Source: SXOA01 sp046153945 (GTDB lineage: Bacteria; Planctomycetota; Planctomycetia; Pirellulales; Pirellulaceae). From it: 64,000 nucleotides of DNA. The DNA is taken from positions 95,344 through 159,343 of the forward strand of contig JBJXFF010000002.1 in assembly GCA_046153945.1 (NCBI GenBank). Direction: 5' to 3'. The notes under the pieces were generated by a model, which was not told the origin of the DNA, ran no database searches, and was given only the letters and a program-made list of their open reading frames with translations. Below, one piece after another: positions 1 to 8,137 of the stretch. A program made the position numbers and the translations under genes. Position 1 is the stretch's first letter. Every line of letters starts with the position of its first letter.

Positions 1-131
1 TCAAAGCTGCTCCGATCCTTCCACCAGGCAATGACAATCCCCACCACCAGCATCAGCCAAAAGAGCGTCCCCAGGCTGAATTGGAATCGCAGCCAAGAGC
101 GGGGACGTGGGGGATCAGCGGCAAGGGACAT
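1..131 (-). CDS. N-terminus of a planctomycete membrane-anchored protein (partial)
   Basis: Reading leftwards from an ATG at 131, 43 codons stay open to the window edge, so only the N-terminus is visible. It begins MSLAADPPRPRSW and continues with an RFQFSLGTLFWLMLVVG stretch, one hydrophobic helix followed by WWKDR. This amphipathic RF-x-x-x-T-L-F start leading into a single membrane helix is a recurrent N-terminal anchor on planctomycete proteins of unknown function. A related anchor occurs in the gene at 8138-8674. The function of the missing C-terminal part cannot be judged. Confidence 0.6.
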   Translation of the reverse strand, partial: MSLAADPPRPRSWLRFQFSLGTLFWLMLVVGIVIAWWKDRSSF

Positions 132-188
132 CGGTGGCGATCCGAGGGGTGAAGCTGCATTATGCCCCGCGCCGCGGCCATACGCACT

Positions 189-262
189 AGCCCAACGCGC
201 CAGCGAGGGATTTGGACGTTGCCCCGCGGCAATGCGGAACACCCTTGCTGGCGCGTCGGGCT
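189..262. repeat. REP-like interspersed palindrome (SPTRQRG type)
   Basis: The 21-nt left arm at 189-209 (AGCCCAACGCGCCAGCGAGG plus G) is the reverse complement of 242-262 at 19 of 21 positions. An inner hairpin TTGCC/GGCAA (219-223 with 228-232) sits in the loop. Translated, such elements give the SPTRQRG-type peptide often mis-annotated as small proteins in planctomycete genomes. I treat it as a non-coding interspersed repeat; the copy number in the genome is unknown from this window. Confidence 0.7.
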
Positions 263-316
263 GGTGACGGACTCCTGGGCTTCTTCATGTTCGGTCTCTG
301 CTGACATCGAATCACC

Positions 317-338
317 GGACGGGACTGAAGTCCCATCC
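317..338. repeat. Short palindromic repeat
   Basis: GGACGGGACT at 317-326 pairs with AGTCCCATCC at 329-338, with one G-T type mismatch and a 2-nt loop. It resembles the GGGACTGAAGTCCC palindromes scattered in planctomycete intergenic DNA. Being only 100 nt upstream of the oxidoreductase ATG it could lie in its leader, but it has no following T-run and does not look like a terminator. Confidence 0.5.
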
Positions 339-444
339 TATGACTCGTGACGCGGCCTACGTTGGCTGCCAAAGACGCTAGAATGTCGGCTGCGTTTGAC
401 TTCTTCGACTCTTTTTCCGGAGGCCCCGACCTTCGGCTATTGCC

Positions 445-1437
445 ATGAAAGCTGCTTATTTGGAGAAGACTGGACCCGCGGAGGTGATTCAGTATGGGGA
501 GTTGCCGACGCCCAAAATCGGCGGCTCGCAGGTGCTGGTGAAGACCGGGGCGGTTTCCGTCAACCCGATTGACACCTACATCCGCGGCGGAGCGCCGTAC
601 TGGCCGCTGCCGATGCCGTTTATTGTGGGGTGCGACCTGGCGGGGACGGTGGAGGAGGTGGGGCCGGAGGCGAAGCGGTTCAAGAAGGGGGACCGAGTCT
701 GGTGTTCCAGCCAGGGATTGCAGGGGAGACAGGGGACGTTTGCCGAGTACTGTGCCGTTGACGAAAGCTGGCTTTATCCCACCCCCGCCAGTGTGAGCGA
801 CGAGGCAGCGGCGGCAGCGGCACTGGTTGGGATCACCTCTCATCTGGGGCTGTTCAATGCGGCCCGACTGACGAAGGGAGAAACGCTGTTTGTGAACGGC
901 GGAACCGGAGGAGTCGGCTCGACCGTGGTGCAGATGGCCAAGGCGGCGGGGGCCAGGATCTTTGCCACGGCTGGGTCGGCGGAGAAATGTGCAGCCCTTA
1001 AGACGCTGGGGGCCGACGCGGCAGTGAACTATAAGTCCGACGACATTCTGGCCGCGGTAAAAGCGTTCAGCCCCAGCGGCGTGAATGTCTATTGGGAGAC
1101 GACGCGCGAGCCGGACTTCGACAAGATCGTCTCCTATATGGCCGAGCGGGGACGTGTGATCCTGATGGCGGGGCGCGATGCCCGGCCTCCATTCCCAGTC
1201 GGGCCATTTTATGTGAAGGGGTGCTCCCTGCACGGAGTGGTGATGTTCAAAGCAACCCAAGACGAAATGCGAGCCTGCTCCGAAGACATCAACCGCTGGC
1301 TGGCGTCGGGGGCTTTGAAGCCGAACATTTCCAAAGTGTTTCCACTTTCCCAGGCGGCAGTCGCCCATAAGTTGCAGGAGGAGAACACGCTCCAAAAGTC
1401 GGGGACCTTGGCGGGGAAGATCGTATTGAAGCCGTAG
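445..1437 (+). CDS. NAD(P)H:quinone oxidoreductase, zinc-independent MDR family
   Basis: This 330-residue protein of the medium-chain dehydrogenase/reductase superfamily is predicted to reduce quinones or enones with NADPH in the cytoplasm. The N-terminal GroES-like catalytic half carries the VGCDLAGTVEEVG signature (about 61-73). The Rossmann nucleotide-binding loop GGTGGVGS sits at 152-159. The structural-zinc cysteine cluster and the catalytic zinc ligands of alcohol dehydrogenases are absent, which points to the quinone-oxidoreductase (Qor/zeta-crystallin) branch. The length is normal. The ATG at 445 opens directly on the typical MKAAYLEK start. It stands alone, with the cytochrome gene 113 nt downstream on the same strand. 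The natural substrate is unknown. Confidence 0.88.
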   Translation: MKAAYLEKTGPAEVIQYGELPTPKIGGSQVLVKTGAVSVNPIDTYIRGGAPYWPLPMPFIVGCDLAGTVEEVGPEAKRFKKGDRVWCSSQGLQGRQGTFAEYCAVDESWLYPTPASVSDEAAAAAALVGITSHLGLFNAARLTKGETLFVNGGTGGVGSTVVQMAKAAGARIFATAGSAEKCAALKTLGADAAVNYKSDDILAAVKAFSPSGVNVYWETTREPDFDKIVSYMAERGRVILMAGRDARPPFPVGPFYVKGCSLHGVVMFKATQDEMRACSEDINRWLASGALKPNISKVFPLSQAAVAHKLQEENTLQKSGTLAGKIVLKP

Positions 1438-1550
1438 GTAGAACGTCGCAGACGCTACTACCCTACTTTTTTGGTGAAAAACGCTAGCCAGCGGCAGTTC
1501 GGACGAGTCTAATCAAAGGAGTGCCGGTTCCTTGTCTCCATTGTTCAGCC

Positions 1551-1934
1551 GTGAAGCCCGCTACCTTCCTACTTCCCCTGGTTTTGGTTTGTACCGCTGC
1601 CACGGCCCAGGCTGCCGATACTGCGGCGCTTTTTGAGGCGAAGGTCAAGCCGCTCTTCGCGCATCACTGCTTTGAGTGCCATTCTGAGAAGTCCAAGGAG
1701 CTGAAAGGGAACCTGAAGCTCGATTCCCTGGAGGGCATCATGAAGGGGGGAGCGAACGGCCCGGGGGTGGTGGCCGGGGACCTGGAAAACAGCTTTCTGC
1801 TCCGGGCCATTCGTTATCAGGAGGCCGATTATCAGATGCCTCCCGCCGGCCGCCTTTCCGACGAAGAAATCGCGGGCATCGAGGCCTGGGTTAAAGCTCT
1901 GAAAGATCCCAAGAGCCGGCCGGCCAAAAAGTAG
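1551..1934 (+). CDS. Secreted small c-type cytochrome (planctomycete cytochrome C type)
   Basis: This 127-residue protein has a signal peptide (MKPATFLLPLVLVCTAATAQA) followed by a single haem-binding site C40-F-E-C-H44. It then has the KGNLKLDSLEGIMKGG and PPAGRLSDEEIAGIEAWV segments typical of the PSCyt1-like domain that often precedes DUF1549/DUF1553 proteins. Here the domain stands alone; no partner lies next to it. The haem should be attached in the periplasm or paryphoplasm. I chose the GTG at 1551 because it starts a clean signal peptide. A GTG at 1521 is in frame, but it overlaps the AAAGGAG motif at 1515-1521. The true start is therefore uncertain by ten residues. Confidence 0.8.
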   Translation: MKPATFLLPLVLVCTAATAQAADTAALFEAKVKPLFAHHCFECHSEKSKELKGNLKLDSLEGIMKGGANGPGVVAGDLENSFLLRAIRYQEADYQMPPAGRLSDEEIAGIEAWVKALKDPKSRPAKK

Positions 1935-1943
1935 CTCGACTGG

Positions 1944-3356
1944 TCACGCCAGTCCCGCCAGCTTCTGAATCAGGAAGGCGACGCTGGCTTGCTGCTGTTG
2001 CAGGATAGAGAGGGAAGCCAGCGCATTGGCGGCGCGATTCTGATTTTTGGCGATGTTCTGGTTCTCGACATCCTCATCCGCGCCGTAAAGCTTGCCGATC
2101 CCGGTGGTGAGGTTCTGGTCCCACGCAATGAGGAATTCGGCGGAGGAGTTGACCGTGGCATCGGCAAAGCCGTTCACCTGGCCGGCGAGGATCGTGAGTT
2201 GGCCGGCGGCTTCGTCGACGACGCGAAGGGCCTGAGCCGTGTTGGTGGAGAGACCCGCGAATGAGCCGCCGGAGGCGAGCTGACTCAGCGCGCCGCTGTT
2301 GCCGCCGAGCGTTTCGATCAGCACGCCGCGGATGCCGAGTTTGGTTGTCCGCGTGCCGGTGCCCAGTGCGAATTTGAGCGTGGGCGCATCCGAGAAGGTA
2401 AGGGAGCTCAGAGCACCGGTGTAGCCCGCGGTCAGCTCGATTCTCACATGCGTTCCATTGCGGGCATAAGTCAGCCGATTGCCGTCCACGCTTTCCGGCG
2501 CAAGTCCGCCGAGGGTGACGACAGCATTGGTTCCCTGAGCCGTTCCGTTGCCGTTTCCGCCCGTTACGGCGAAGGTGCCGCTGGTCACGTTGACGGCGAT
2601 GGTCGCCTTGGTTCCGTAGTCCACCGTGGAAAAAGTCAGCACGTTGCCGGCAACCGACGCGGTGACACCGGTGATGTAGCTGGCGTTGTTAATATCGGTG
2701 GCCAGGCTGGTCAGGCTTTCGCTGGTAGTGGCAGTGATGGTGGCCGAGCCCAGCTTTCCGGTGAGGGTGAACGTGGCGGCCGCGGTCACGTTGCCGCCGG
2801 AGCCGGTATAAGTGAGCGAGCCTCTCGTCGCCGCGGTTGTGACGGTGCCGGAAATCGAAGTTGTGCCGGCGAGAGAGTAGGTTTGGACGCTCTTGACCTG
2901 GGCCACAGTCTGGCCGGTCACCAGATAATTCGAGCCGCCATCGAGGAGCTGCTTTCCCCCGATGGAGGCGCGGGCCAGCGTGGTGATCTGTGCCAGGGCG
3001 GCGTCTATTTTCAACTGATTCTCGGCCCGAGCGGAGGCGGAGAGGGACTGGTCGGCGTCTTCCAGCAGCAGTTCGCGGATTTCGGCAAGCTGTTCGGTGA
3101 CCGCTGCGAGGTTGGTCTGCAATTGCGAGCCTATATTCGCGGCGGCGTTGACCCGTTCCAGGGCGGATTGCACGACGGACTGTTCGCGCTGCATGGCGGA
3201 CATTTTGACGAATTGGGCGGGATCATCCGCGGGAGCGTTGATTCTTTTGCCGGTGCTGACCCGCAACATGGAAAGAGCGATCTGGCCATTGGCCGCCGCC
3301 AATGCTCCCAGAAGTTGCCGCTCAAAGCCGCCAAATGAGGGTCCTAGCCGCAACAT
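1944..3356 (-). CDS. Flagellin/FlgL-like filament protein
   Basis: This 470-residue protein has the conserved terminal helices of bacterial flagellins. The N-terminal part includes LRVSTGKRINAPADDPAQFV, matching the flagellin L-x-S-G-x-R-I-N-x-A-x-D-D-P signature. The C-terminal helix pattern (QNIAKNQNRAANALASLSIL) is also present. The central region is Thr/Gly/Ala-rich beta structure containing a flagellin-hook IN-like repeat (about 230-290). A flagellin or hook-associated FlgL-like role is likely; the D0 sequence is too divergent to choose. Its ATG (3354-3356) lies 10 nt after the stop of the diguanylate cyclase gene, so the two form an operon. A longer open frame to 3512 overlaps that gene and is rejected. 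The product ends 9 nt from the convergent cytochrome gene. Confidence 0.8.
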   Translation of the reverse strand: MLRLGPSFGGFERQLLGALAAANGQIALSMLRVSTGKRINAPADDPAQFVKMSAMQREQSVVQSALERVNAAANIGSQLQTNLAAVTEQLAEIRELLLEDADQSLSASARAENQLKIDAALAQITTLARASIGGKQLLDGGSNYLVTGQTVAQVKSVQTYSLAGTTSISGTVTTAATRGSLTYTGSGGNVTAAATFTLTGKLGSATITATTSESLTSLATDINNASYITGVTASVAGNVLTFSTVDYGTKATIAVNVTSGTFAVTGGNGNGTAQGTNAVVTLGGLAPESVDGNRLTYARNGTHVRIELTAGYTGALSSLTFSDAPTLKFALGTGTRTTKLGIRGVLIETLGGNSGALSQLASGGSFAGLSTNTAQALRVVDEAAGQLTILAGQVNGFADATVNSSAEFLIAWDQNLTTGIGKLYGADEDVENQNIAKNQNRAANALASLSILQQQQASVAFLIQKLAGLA

Positions 3357-3366
3357 AGCAATCGCC

Positions 3367-5661
3367 TTAGTCGTTCCTGTTTTTCCACGGAGTGGCTTTC
3401 TTCTTCGCCAGTTGCAGCATGCCAGCCACCCCTTCGGTAGGTTCCGGCGTGGAAGAGACCATGGGAGTGGCATACTGTTCCTGCGCGACCAGATAGCTCT
3501 TGAGACTTCCAAGCAACTGCCGGGCTCGCTCCAAGACGTCGCGTTGACGGCGGTCGCGGCTGCGCTGGGGGCGAATCACGACGTTGATTAGCGTGCGGGA
3601 GTAACTCTGACCGGGCATCTTGCCCGGCTCTTTGACTTCGTCAAAATCCAGATCAATGAAGAACGAGACTTCGCGGTCCCCGCTCCGCCGCAGGCTGGTG
3701 GCACCACCCACATCGATTTTCAGCGAGATGCGGCGATCTTCGCCAGGAATCAGCTCGGCATGATGATCCGCGATGAATCCCTTCAATTTCTCGATTACCA
3801 TATTCAGCGGGACCGCGGTCGTCAGCGTCTTTTCCAGAATCTGCTCGAGCGGCGCAGGGAAGAGCCAGGAGAACCAGCCCCCCTTGCGCGGCAATTCGGC
3901 TCCGCCCGCAGCGATGCCCGCGCCGAGTTGCACAACCCGATTCCGGCCGTGCTCCTTGGCCTGGTACAGAGCCCGGTCGGCCCGGCGGAGCATCGTCTCC
4001 GAGGTATCCCCTTCCTGCAATTCCGTGACGCCGAAACTGGAGGTAATGGTCTTCCCTTCCAGGGCCGGCTGCGCCGTGTTTTCGAGTTCGCGGCGGATTT
4101 CTTCGGCCCGCTGCGTAGCCGCGGCATTGTTGCAATCCGCGCAGAGCAAGACAAACTCTTCACCGCCGTAGCGAGCCACTAGGTCGCCGGGGCGGCAGAA
4201 TCGCTTCAGGAGCGAGGCAAAGGCGATAAGCACCGCGTCCCCTGCCTGATGTCCGAAACCATCGTTGATTTTCTTAAAGTGGTCGATGTCGCAGATAATC
4301 AGGCTGCACGGGACGCGCTTATCCAGGTGCGTGGTGACGAACTGATCCTGCGTCCGGTCAAACTCCGCGCGGTTCGCCACTTGCGTCAGCGGGTCTCGCG
4401 TAGCTTTTTCGTGCAAGGACTTGAGCCGCTGCTCCAGGGTAATTTGCTGGGAAGCATCGCGGAGAAGCAGGGCCGCGCCATGCACGGAATTTCCCTTGCC
4501 ATGGACCGGGACCAGATGGGCATCCACCTGCACCGGCTGGTCGTGGCGCGATTGCAGCGAGAAGCGGCGAAACGCTTCTTCTCCGGACTGCATCGCGGCC
4601 CTGATGGGGCAATCCGATTCCGAGACGATTTTCTGACGTTCGTCCCGCAGTCCGAGCAGGGATGGCGTCCAGTGCTTCTGCTGCACGCTGGCTGACGAAA
4701 TTCCCGTCAGCCGTTCGGCCGCCCGGTTCCACTGGGTGATCCGGAGCGAATCATCCACAAAGATGACCGCATCGTGCATGCTCTCCAGCAGCTTCTCTTG
4801 AAACAGGTTGGGAGTGTGCACCAAGTCGGCCGCCGCTTCAGCCGACTGACTCGGCGAATGTTGCCACAGGCTGTTCGACGCGTTTCCATGCAACTCCTTG
4901 AGCCAGCGGCGGGCAACGGCTGCACTCAATTTGACCTGATCGGCGGCAATGTATGTGCAGAAGTCCTTGACCAGCGTTGGGTCGAATTGTGTGCCGGCGA
5001 ATTCAAAGAGCTCGGCCAAGGCCCGTTCGCGGGACATTGCCCGTCGATAGATGTGGTCGGTAGTCATGGCGTCGAAGGCATCGACGATGGCCACCATGCG
5101 GGCCCCTAGCGGAATCTTGTCGCCCCGGAGCGATTGTCCTTCGCGCCGGCCGTCGTACCACGCGCCGCTGCTGCGCACAATGCTGAGCACGTTTTGCGAA
5201 ACGCAGCAAGAGCGAAGGATTTCCACCCCCACTTGCCGCTGCTGTTCCATGCTCCGGTGCTCGTCCACATTGAGTTGGCCTGGCTTCAGCAACACGCAGT
5301 CGGGAACGCCGATTTTGCCGATGTCGTGCAGCAAAGCCGCGATTTCAATTTCGTCACAGAGAATCCCTTGGACGCCCTGGTTCAACAACCAGGAGGAACA
5401 GCCCATCGCCACGCGGAGGCTGTGCGTGGCCGTGGGAGCGTGCCTGGCCTGAAGGGCGGCAAAGAGCGAACTGGCCAATCCCAGCCGCACTTGCACCAGT
5501 TGATTCTCGAGTTCCAACTCCTCCGAGACCGGAGGGACCTGGGCATCCTGAGCGTCATCCAGAAGCGCAGAAACAGCCGCCAGCCTGGCGTTTGCCGACT
5601 GCGAGGGATCTCGGGGGACAGCCGTGGGGGGCGGTCCGCTGGGGTGTTTGATGTTTTCCAT
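3367..5661 (-). CDS. Degenerate HD-GYP / PAS / GGDEF signalling protein
   Basis: This 764-residue multidomain regulator of cyclic di-GMP has three domains. An HD-GYP-like domain (about 60-240) retains LLHDIGKIGVPD (H112, D113), but the usual HHExxDGxGYP segment reads RSSGAWYDGR near 163-172, so the GYP half is lost. A PAS domain (about 290-400, LLESMHDAVIFVDD) follows. The GGDEF domain (about 430-590) has intact GGEEF at 499-503 and should be an active diguanylate cyclase. The C-terminal 150 residues are an unrecognised alpha/beta region. No membrane helix or signal peptide is visible, so it should act in the cytoplasm. The ATG at 5661 is preferred over an in-frame TTG at 5694. Linkage to the flagellin-like gene suggests control of motility or surface attachment. 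Confidence 0.87.
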   Translation of the reverse strand: MENIKHPSGPPPTAVPRDPSQSANARLAAVSALLDDAQDAQVPPVSEELELENQLVQVRLGLASSLFAALQARHAPTATHSLRVAMGCSSWLLNQGVQGILCDEIEIAALLHDIGKIGVPDCVLLKPGQLNVDEHRSMEQQRQVGVEILRSCCVSQNVLSIVRSSGAWYDGRREGQSLRGDKIPLGARMVAIVDAFDAMTTDHIYRRAMSRERALAELFEFAGTQFDPTLVKDFCTYIAADQVKLSAAVARRWLKELHGNASNSLWQHSPSQSAEAAADLVHTPNLFQEKLLESMHDAVIFVDDSLRITQWNRAAERLTGISSASVQQKHWTPSLLGLRDERQKIVSESDCPIRAAMQSGEEAFRRFSLQSRHDQPVQVDAHLVPVHGKGNSVHGAALLLRDASQQITLEQRLKSLHEKATRDPLTQVANRAEFDRTQDQFVTTHLDKRVPCSLIICDIDHFKKINDGFGHQAGDAVLIAFASLLKRFCRPGDLVARYGGEEFVLLCADCNNAAATQRAEEIRRELENTAQPALEGKTITSSFGVTELQEGDTSETMLRRADRALYQAKEHGRNRVVQLGAGIAAGGAELPRKGGWFSWLFPAPLEQILEKTLTTAVPLNMVIEKLKGFIADHHAELIPGEDRRISLKIDVGGATSLRRSGDREVSFFIDLDFDEVKEPGKMPGQSYSRTLINVVIRPQRSRDRRQRDVLERARQLLGSLKSYLVAQEQYATPMVSSTPEPTEGVAGMLQLAKKKATPWKNRND

Positions 5662-5958
5662 GAACGGGGCGAAGGGGGCTCCGATGAAACCCAAGCCTTC
5701 TAATGACTTGCGCGCATTTCAAGCGTCTGCGGGGCAGCGCCCGCTTACTGCAAATCTAGGTTGCACCCCTGGATGGGGCAAAATGAAGATTGGGCAAGTA
5801 GGGCTTTTGCCGCGCCGTACTGTGGGAACGACAGTCGGTTCTACTATTCCTAACGAATGTGCTGCCCGCAGGAGCATTGCCGTTCTTTGCACCAGTGCAG
5901 GATTGCGTTAAAGATGGGGGTGGACGTTAAATACTATTAATTCCCTCTCGAGGCCCCC

Positions 5959-6741
5959 GTGCTCATCCTGCTGACTAACGACGACGGCATCTATGCTCCC
6001 GGTCTGGCGGCGCTGGAGGATGCCCTCCGGGCACTGGGCGAAGTCTGCGTCGTGGCTCCGGCGACGGAACAATCCGGGGTGGGACATTCAATTACTTTCC
6101 TGCGGCCGCTCATCTGCAAGGAGATTTTCGATGGCGACCGCCGTCGCGGTTGGGCGGTGGAAGGGAGCCCGGCGGACTGCGTGAAGCTGGGAGTGTTTGA
6201 GCTTTGTCCCAGGCGGCCAGATATCGTTGTCAGCGGCCTCAACGGCGGTCTGAATGCCGGAATCAACGTCCTTTATTCCGGCACTGTCGCAGCCGCGATT
6301 GAAGGCGCTTTCTTCGGCATCACCAGCTTTGCTTGCTCGCTGGAGTACGACGAGCACGCGGACTTTGCCAAGGCCTCACGGATTTGCAGCGCCATTATCC
6401 GCCAGGTGCTGGCCAAAAAAGGGCCGGAACCCAGTCTGTACAACATCAATATTCCGACCATCGCGGTCAGTAATCCCGGCGAGGTCCGCGTGGTGCCGAT
6501 GGGGGTTTCCCGCTATGGCTCGCAATTCATCAAGGGAAAAGACCCCAAGGGGCGGACTTATTACTGGGCCACCAACGACCCACCCCCTCAGCCGGAAGGG
6601 CACGAAACGGACCTGACCGCCATCACCCACGGCCACATCACGCTGACTCCGCTACAATACAGCATGACCAAGCCGGCGACGCTGGCTGAAATGCAGAAGT
6701 GGGAATTGAGCCCTCATCCCTTGCCCGGAGACAAATCATGA
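5959..6741 (+). CDS. surE: 5'/3'-nucleotidase SurE
   Basis: This 260-residue survival protein SurE is a metal-dependent phosphatase that removes phosphate from 5' and 3' nucleoside monophosphates in the cytoplasm. It opens with the family signature LILLTNDDGIYAPGL, whose two aspartates bind the metal. It also has the EGSPADCVKLG and SGLNGGLNAGINVLYSGTVAAA blocks that complete the active site, and its length is standard. The start is a GTG at 5959, which places TNDDG at the normal distance from the N-terminus; no in-frame ATG lies near. The lipoprotein gene overlaps its stop codon by 4 nt (ATGA), implying translational coupling. Confidence 0.95.
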   Translation: MLILLTNDDGIYAPGLAALEDALRALGEVCVVAPATEQSGVGHSITFLRPLICKEIFDGDRRRGWAVEGSPADCVKLGVFELCPRRPDIVVSGLNGGLNAGINVLYSGTVAAAIEGAFFGITSFACSLEYDEHADFAKASRICSAIIRQVLAKKGPEPSLYNINIPTIAVSNPGEVRVVPMGVSRYGSQFIKGKDPKGRTYYWATNDPPPQPEGHETDLTAITHGHITLTPLQYSMTKPATLAEMQKWELSPHPLPGDKS

Positions 6742-7196
6742 CCAGGCTGTTTTCGTTGGTACTGCTCGGAATCGCTAGCTCCCTGCTTCTCGGCTGCGTG
6801 CAATCTTCCCAGCCGAACGCGGTTGCGCCCGGCGGTGCGGCACCGGCCGCGGGCGTTGTCGCGGTCCCCTCCAACGTGCCTGAAAAAACCGTGCTCGAAA
6901 AGGCGGGCGTGGGCTCCGGCAAGAAGGGACGAAGCCTGGACAAGCATGAAGGGATTGTCGTCACTCCGGCCAAGACTCTGTTCGCGGCCAAGGAGAAAAT
7001 CAAGTTCGAGATCGAAATTCCCCACACCCTGAACCTCTACAAAGCGCTCGAAGGGAGCGCACCCAAAAGCCATGACGAGTTCATGGAGAAGATCATTAAG
7101 GCCAATAACATCTCGCTCCCGGAACTTCCGGAGGGACACAAATACGTCTACGACCCGATGACCGAGACGCTGATGGTGGAAAAACCGGCACCGTAG
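6738..7196 (+). CDS. Small predicted lipoprotein
   Basis: This 152-residue protein has a lipoprotein signal (MTRLFSLVLLGIASSLLLGC, Cys20 as the lipidation site), an Ala/Pro-rich linker, and a mainly helical C-terminal half including KAKFEIEIPHTL-like and NNISLPELPEGHKYVYDP segments. The latter resembles the short type II secretion-associated tail sequences seen in planctomycete proteins, but I cannot assign a domain. Its ATG overlaps the TGA of surE, so it is co-transcribed, although no functional tie is obvious. Function unknown. Confidence 0.75.
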   Translation: MTRLFSLVLLGIASSLLLGCVQSSQPNAVAPGGAAPAAGVVAVPSNVPEKTVLEKAGVGSGKKGRSLDKHEGIVVTPAKTLFAAKEKIKFEIEIPHTLNLYKALEGSAPKSHDEFMEKIIKANNISLPELPEGHKYVYDPMTETLMVEKPAP

Positions 7197-7226
7197 GCAT
7201 CTTCTGAACTCGACCTGGGTCTAACT

Positions 7227-7280
7227 AACCCGAAGCGCCGGCGAGGAAGGCCAAAATCCCTCTCTTTCGCTTCGGGTTTT
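7227..7280. repeat. REP-like palindrome, may act as terminator
   Basis: AACCCGAAGCG at 7227-7237 pairs perfectly with CGCTTCGGGTT at 7268-7278 (11 bp). The loop has further partial pairing (GAGG with CCTC), and a short T-run (7277-7280) follows. Its position 30 nt after the lipoprotein stop fits a transcription terminator for the surE operon. The sequence also resembles an interspersed planctomycete palindrome family, so both roles are possible. Confidence 0.55.
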
Positions 7281-7381
7281 CTGCTTGCCGCTTGAAATGT
7301 TAAGACTTCTAATCATCATGAAAGCATGCGGGGGTGAGGACGCCTGAGAAAGCAATTCCCCTTGGAATCCGGCGACTCCCC

Positions 7382-7951
7382 ATGAAACCGACTCTCCTAG
7401 CTTTGGCATTCGCCACGTTCGTATGCACCCTCTGCGGGACTCTCGCGTCCGCGGCGGACTGGAATACGGCCCCGTCGTATTACACCCATGACAAAGTGAG
7501 CGGACAGCGGGTGGCCCAGTACACTCCCATCGGGCCGTTCTACTACTACCATCGCGCCGACTTCATGCGGAGCGGCTATCGGAATTATCACAGCACGATT
7601 CAGGCGGGGGGGAGCGCGGACAATCTGCACGTTGTCGAGGAATGGGGAAACCCCGTCATTCCGTACGAACAGTGGAGGTTTCCATATCGTCCCTACGGCT
7701 CTCCTTACCAGGCTTGGGGTCCTCCCTTCGGCGGCCTCGGCAACGGTTACGGCGGCGGCTACGGACCTGGCGGACCGTACGTGTTCCCAGGGGGTGGGTT
7801 CGGCGGTGGCTTTGGCGGCGGCCTTGGTACCGGCATCGGCGGCGGTAACAATCTGGTCATCCCCCGCAGCCAAATGCCCCAGCAATGGATCGACGGCTAC
7901 TATCCGACCTACGACGGCAATGACCGGAGCCAGTATTACGCCCCGTACTAA
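7382..7951 (+). CDS. Secreted Gly/Tyr-rich hypothetical protein
   Basis: This 189-residue protein has a signal peptide (MKPTLLALAFATFVCTLCGTLASA). A short conserved-looking domain with many Tyr, His and Arg residues follows, then a low-complexity Gly/Tyr/Pro stretch (about 115-160), and it ends in YYAPY. Such Gly-Tyr-rich tails are common in secreted structural or cell-surface proteins. No catalytic motif is seen. The ATG at 7382 is preferred to an in-frame GTG 48 nt upstream because it begins the signal peptide. The gene is monocistronic, and its function is unknown. Confidence 0.7.
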   Translation: MKPTLLALAFATFVCTLCGTLASAADWNTAPSYYTHDKVSGQRVAQYTPIGPFYYYHRADFMRSGYRNYHSTIQAGGSADNLHVVEEWGNPVIPYEQWRFPYRPYGSPYQAWGPPFGGLGNGYGGGYGPGGPYVFPGGGFGGGFGGGLGTGIGGGNNLVIPRSQMPQQWIDGYYPTYDGNDRSQYYAPY

Positions 7952-8137
7952 TCGCAAGAGGTTCTACCAATCTCGCGCCCCTTCTCGACAGCCACTTTCT
8001 GAACACCGACAGAAAGGACAGCCCAGCCCCGCTTTGCGCTACGCGGAAATCCTCCAGTGAACTGCCGGTTGATTGTTAGCCGCGTAACCAACGGCTACGA
8101 TTCAACTAGCGAAAATTGGCTTTGGGTGGAGGGATTC

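Larger units (their letters stand above)
132..444. other. Gene-free stretch with two palindromic repeats
   Basis: This intergenic region separates the divergent partial gene (minus) and the quinone oxidoreductase (plus). It holds the imperfect long palindrome at 189-262 and a short palindrome at 317-338. Open frames crossing it on both strands are caused by the repeat, which has no stop codons, and show no protein-like composition. No convincing promoter hexamers were found. A GGAGG at 418-422 lies too far from the ATG at 445 to be an ordinary ribosome binding site. Confidence 0.6.

Noticed and set aside
187..1395. Long open frame on the minus strand across the quinone oxidoreductase
   Set aside because: It is an antisense shadow of the clear oxidoreductase gene; composition is Arg/His/Pro-rich and no family is recognisable.
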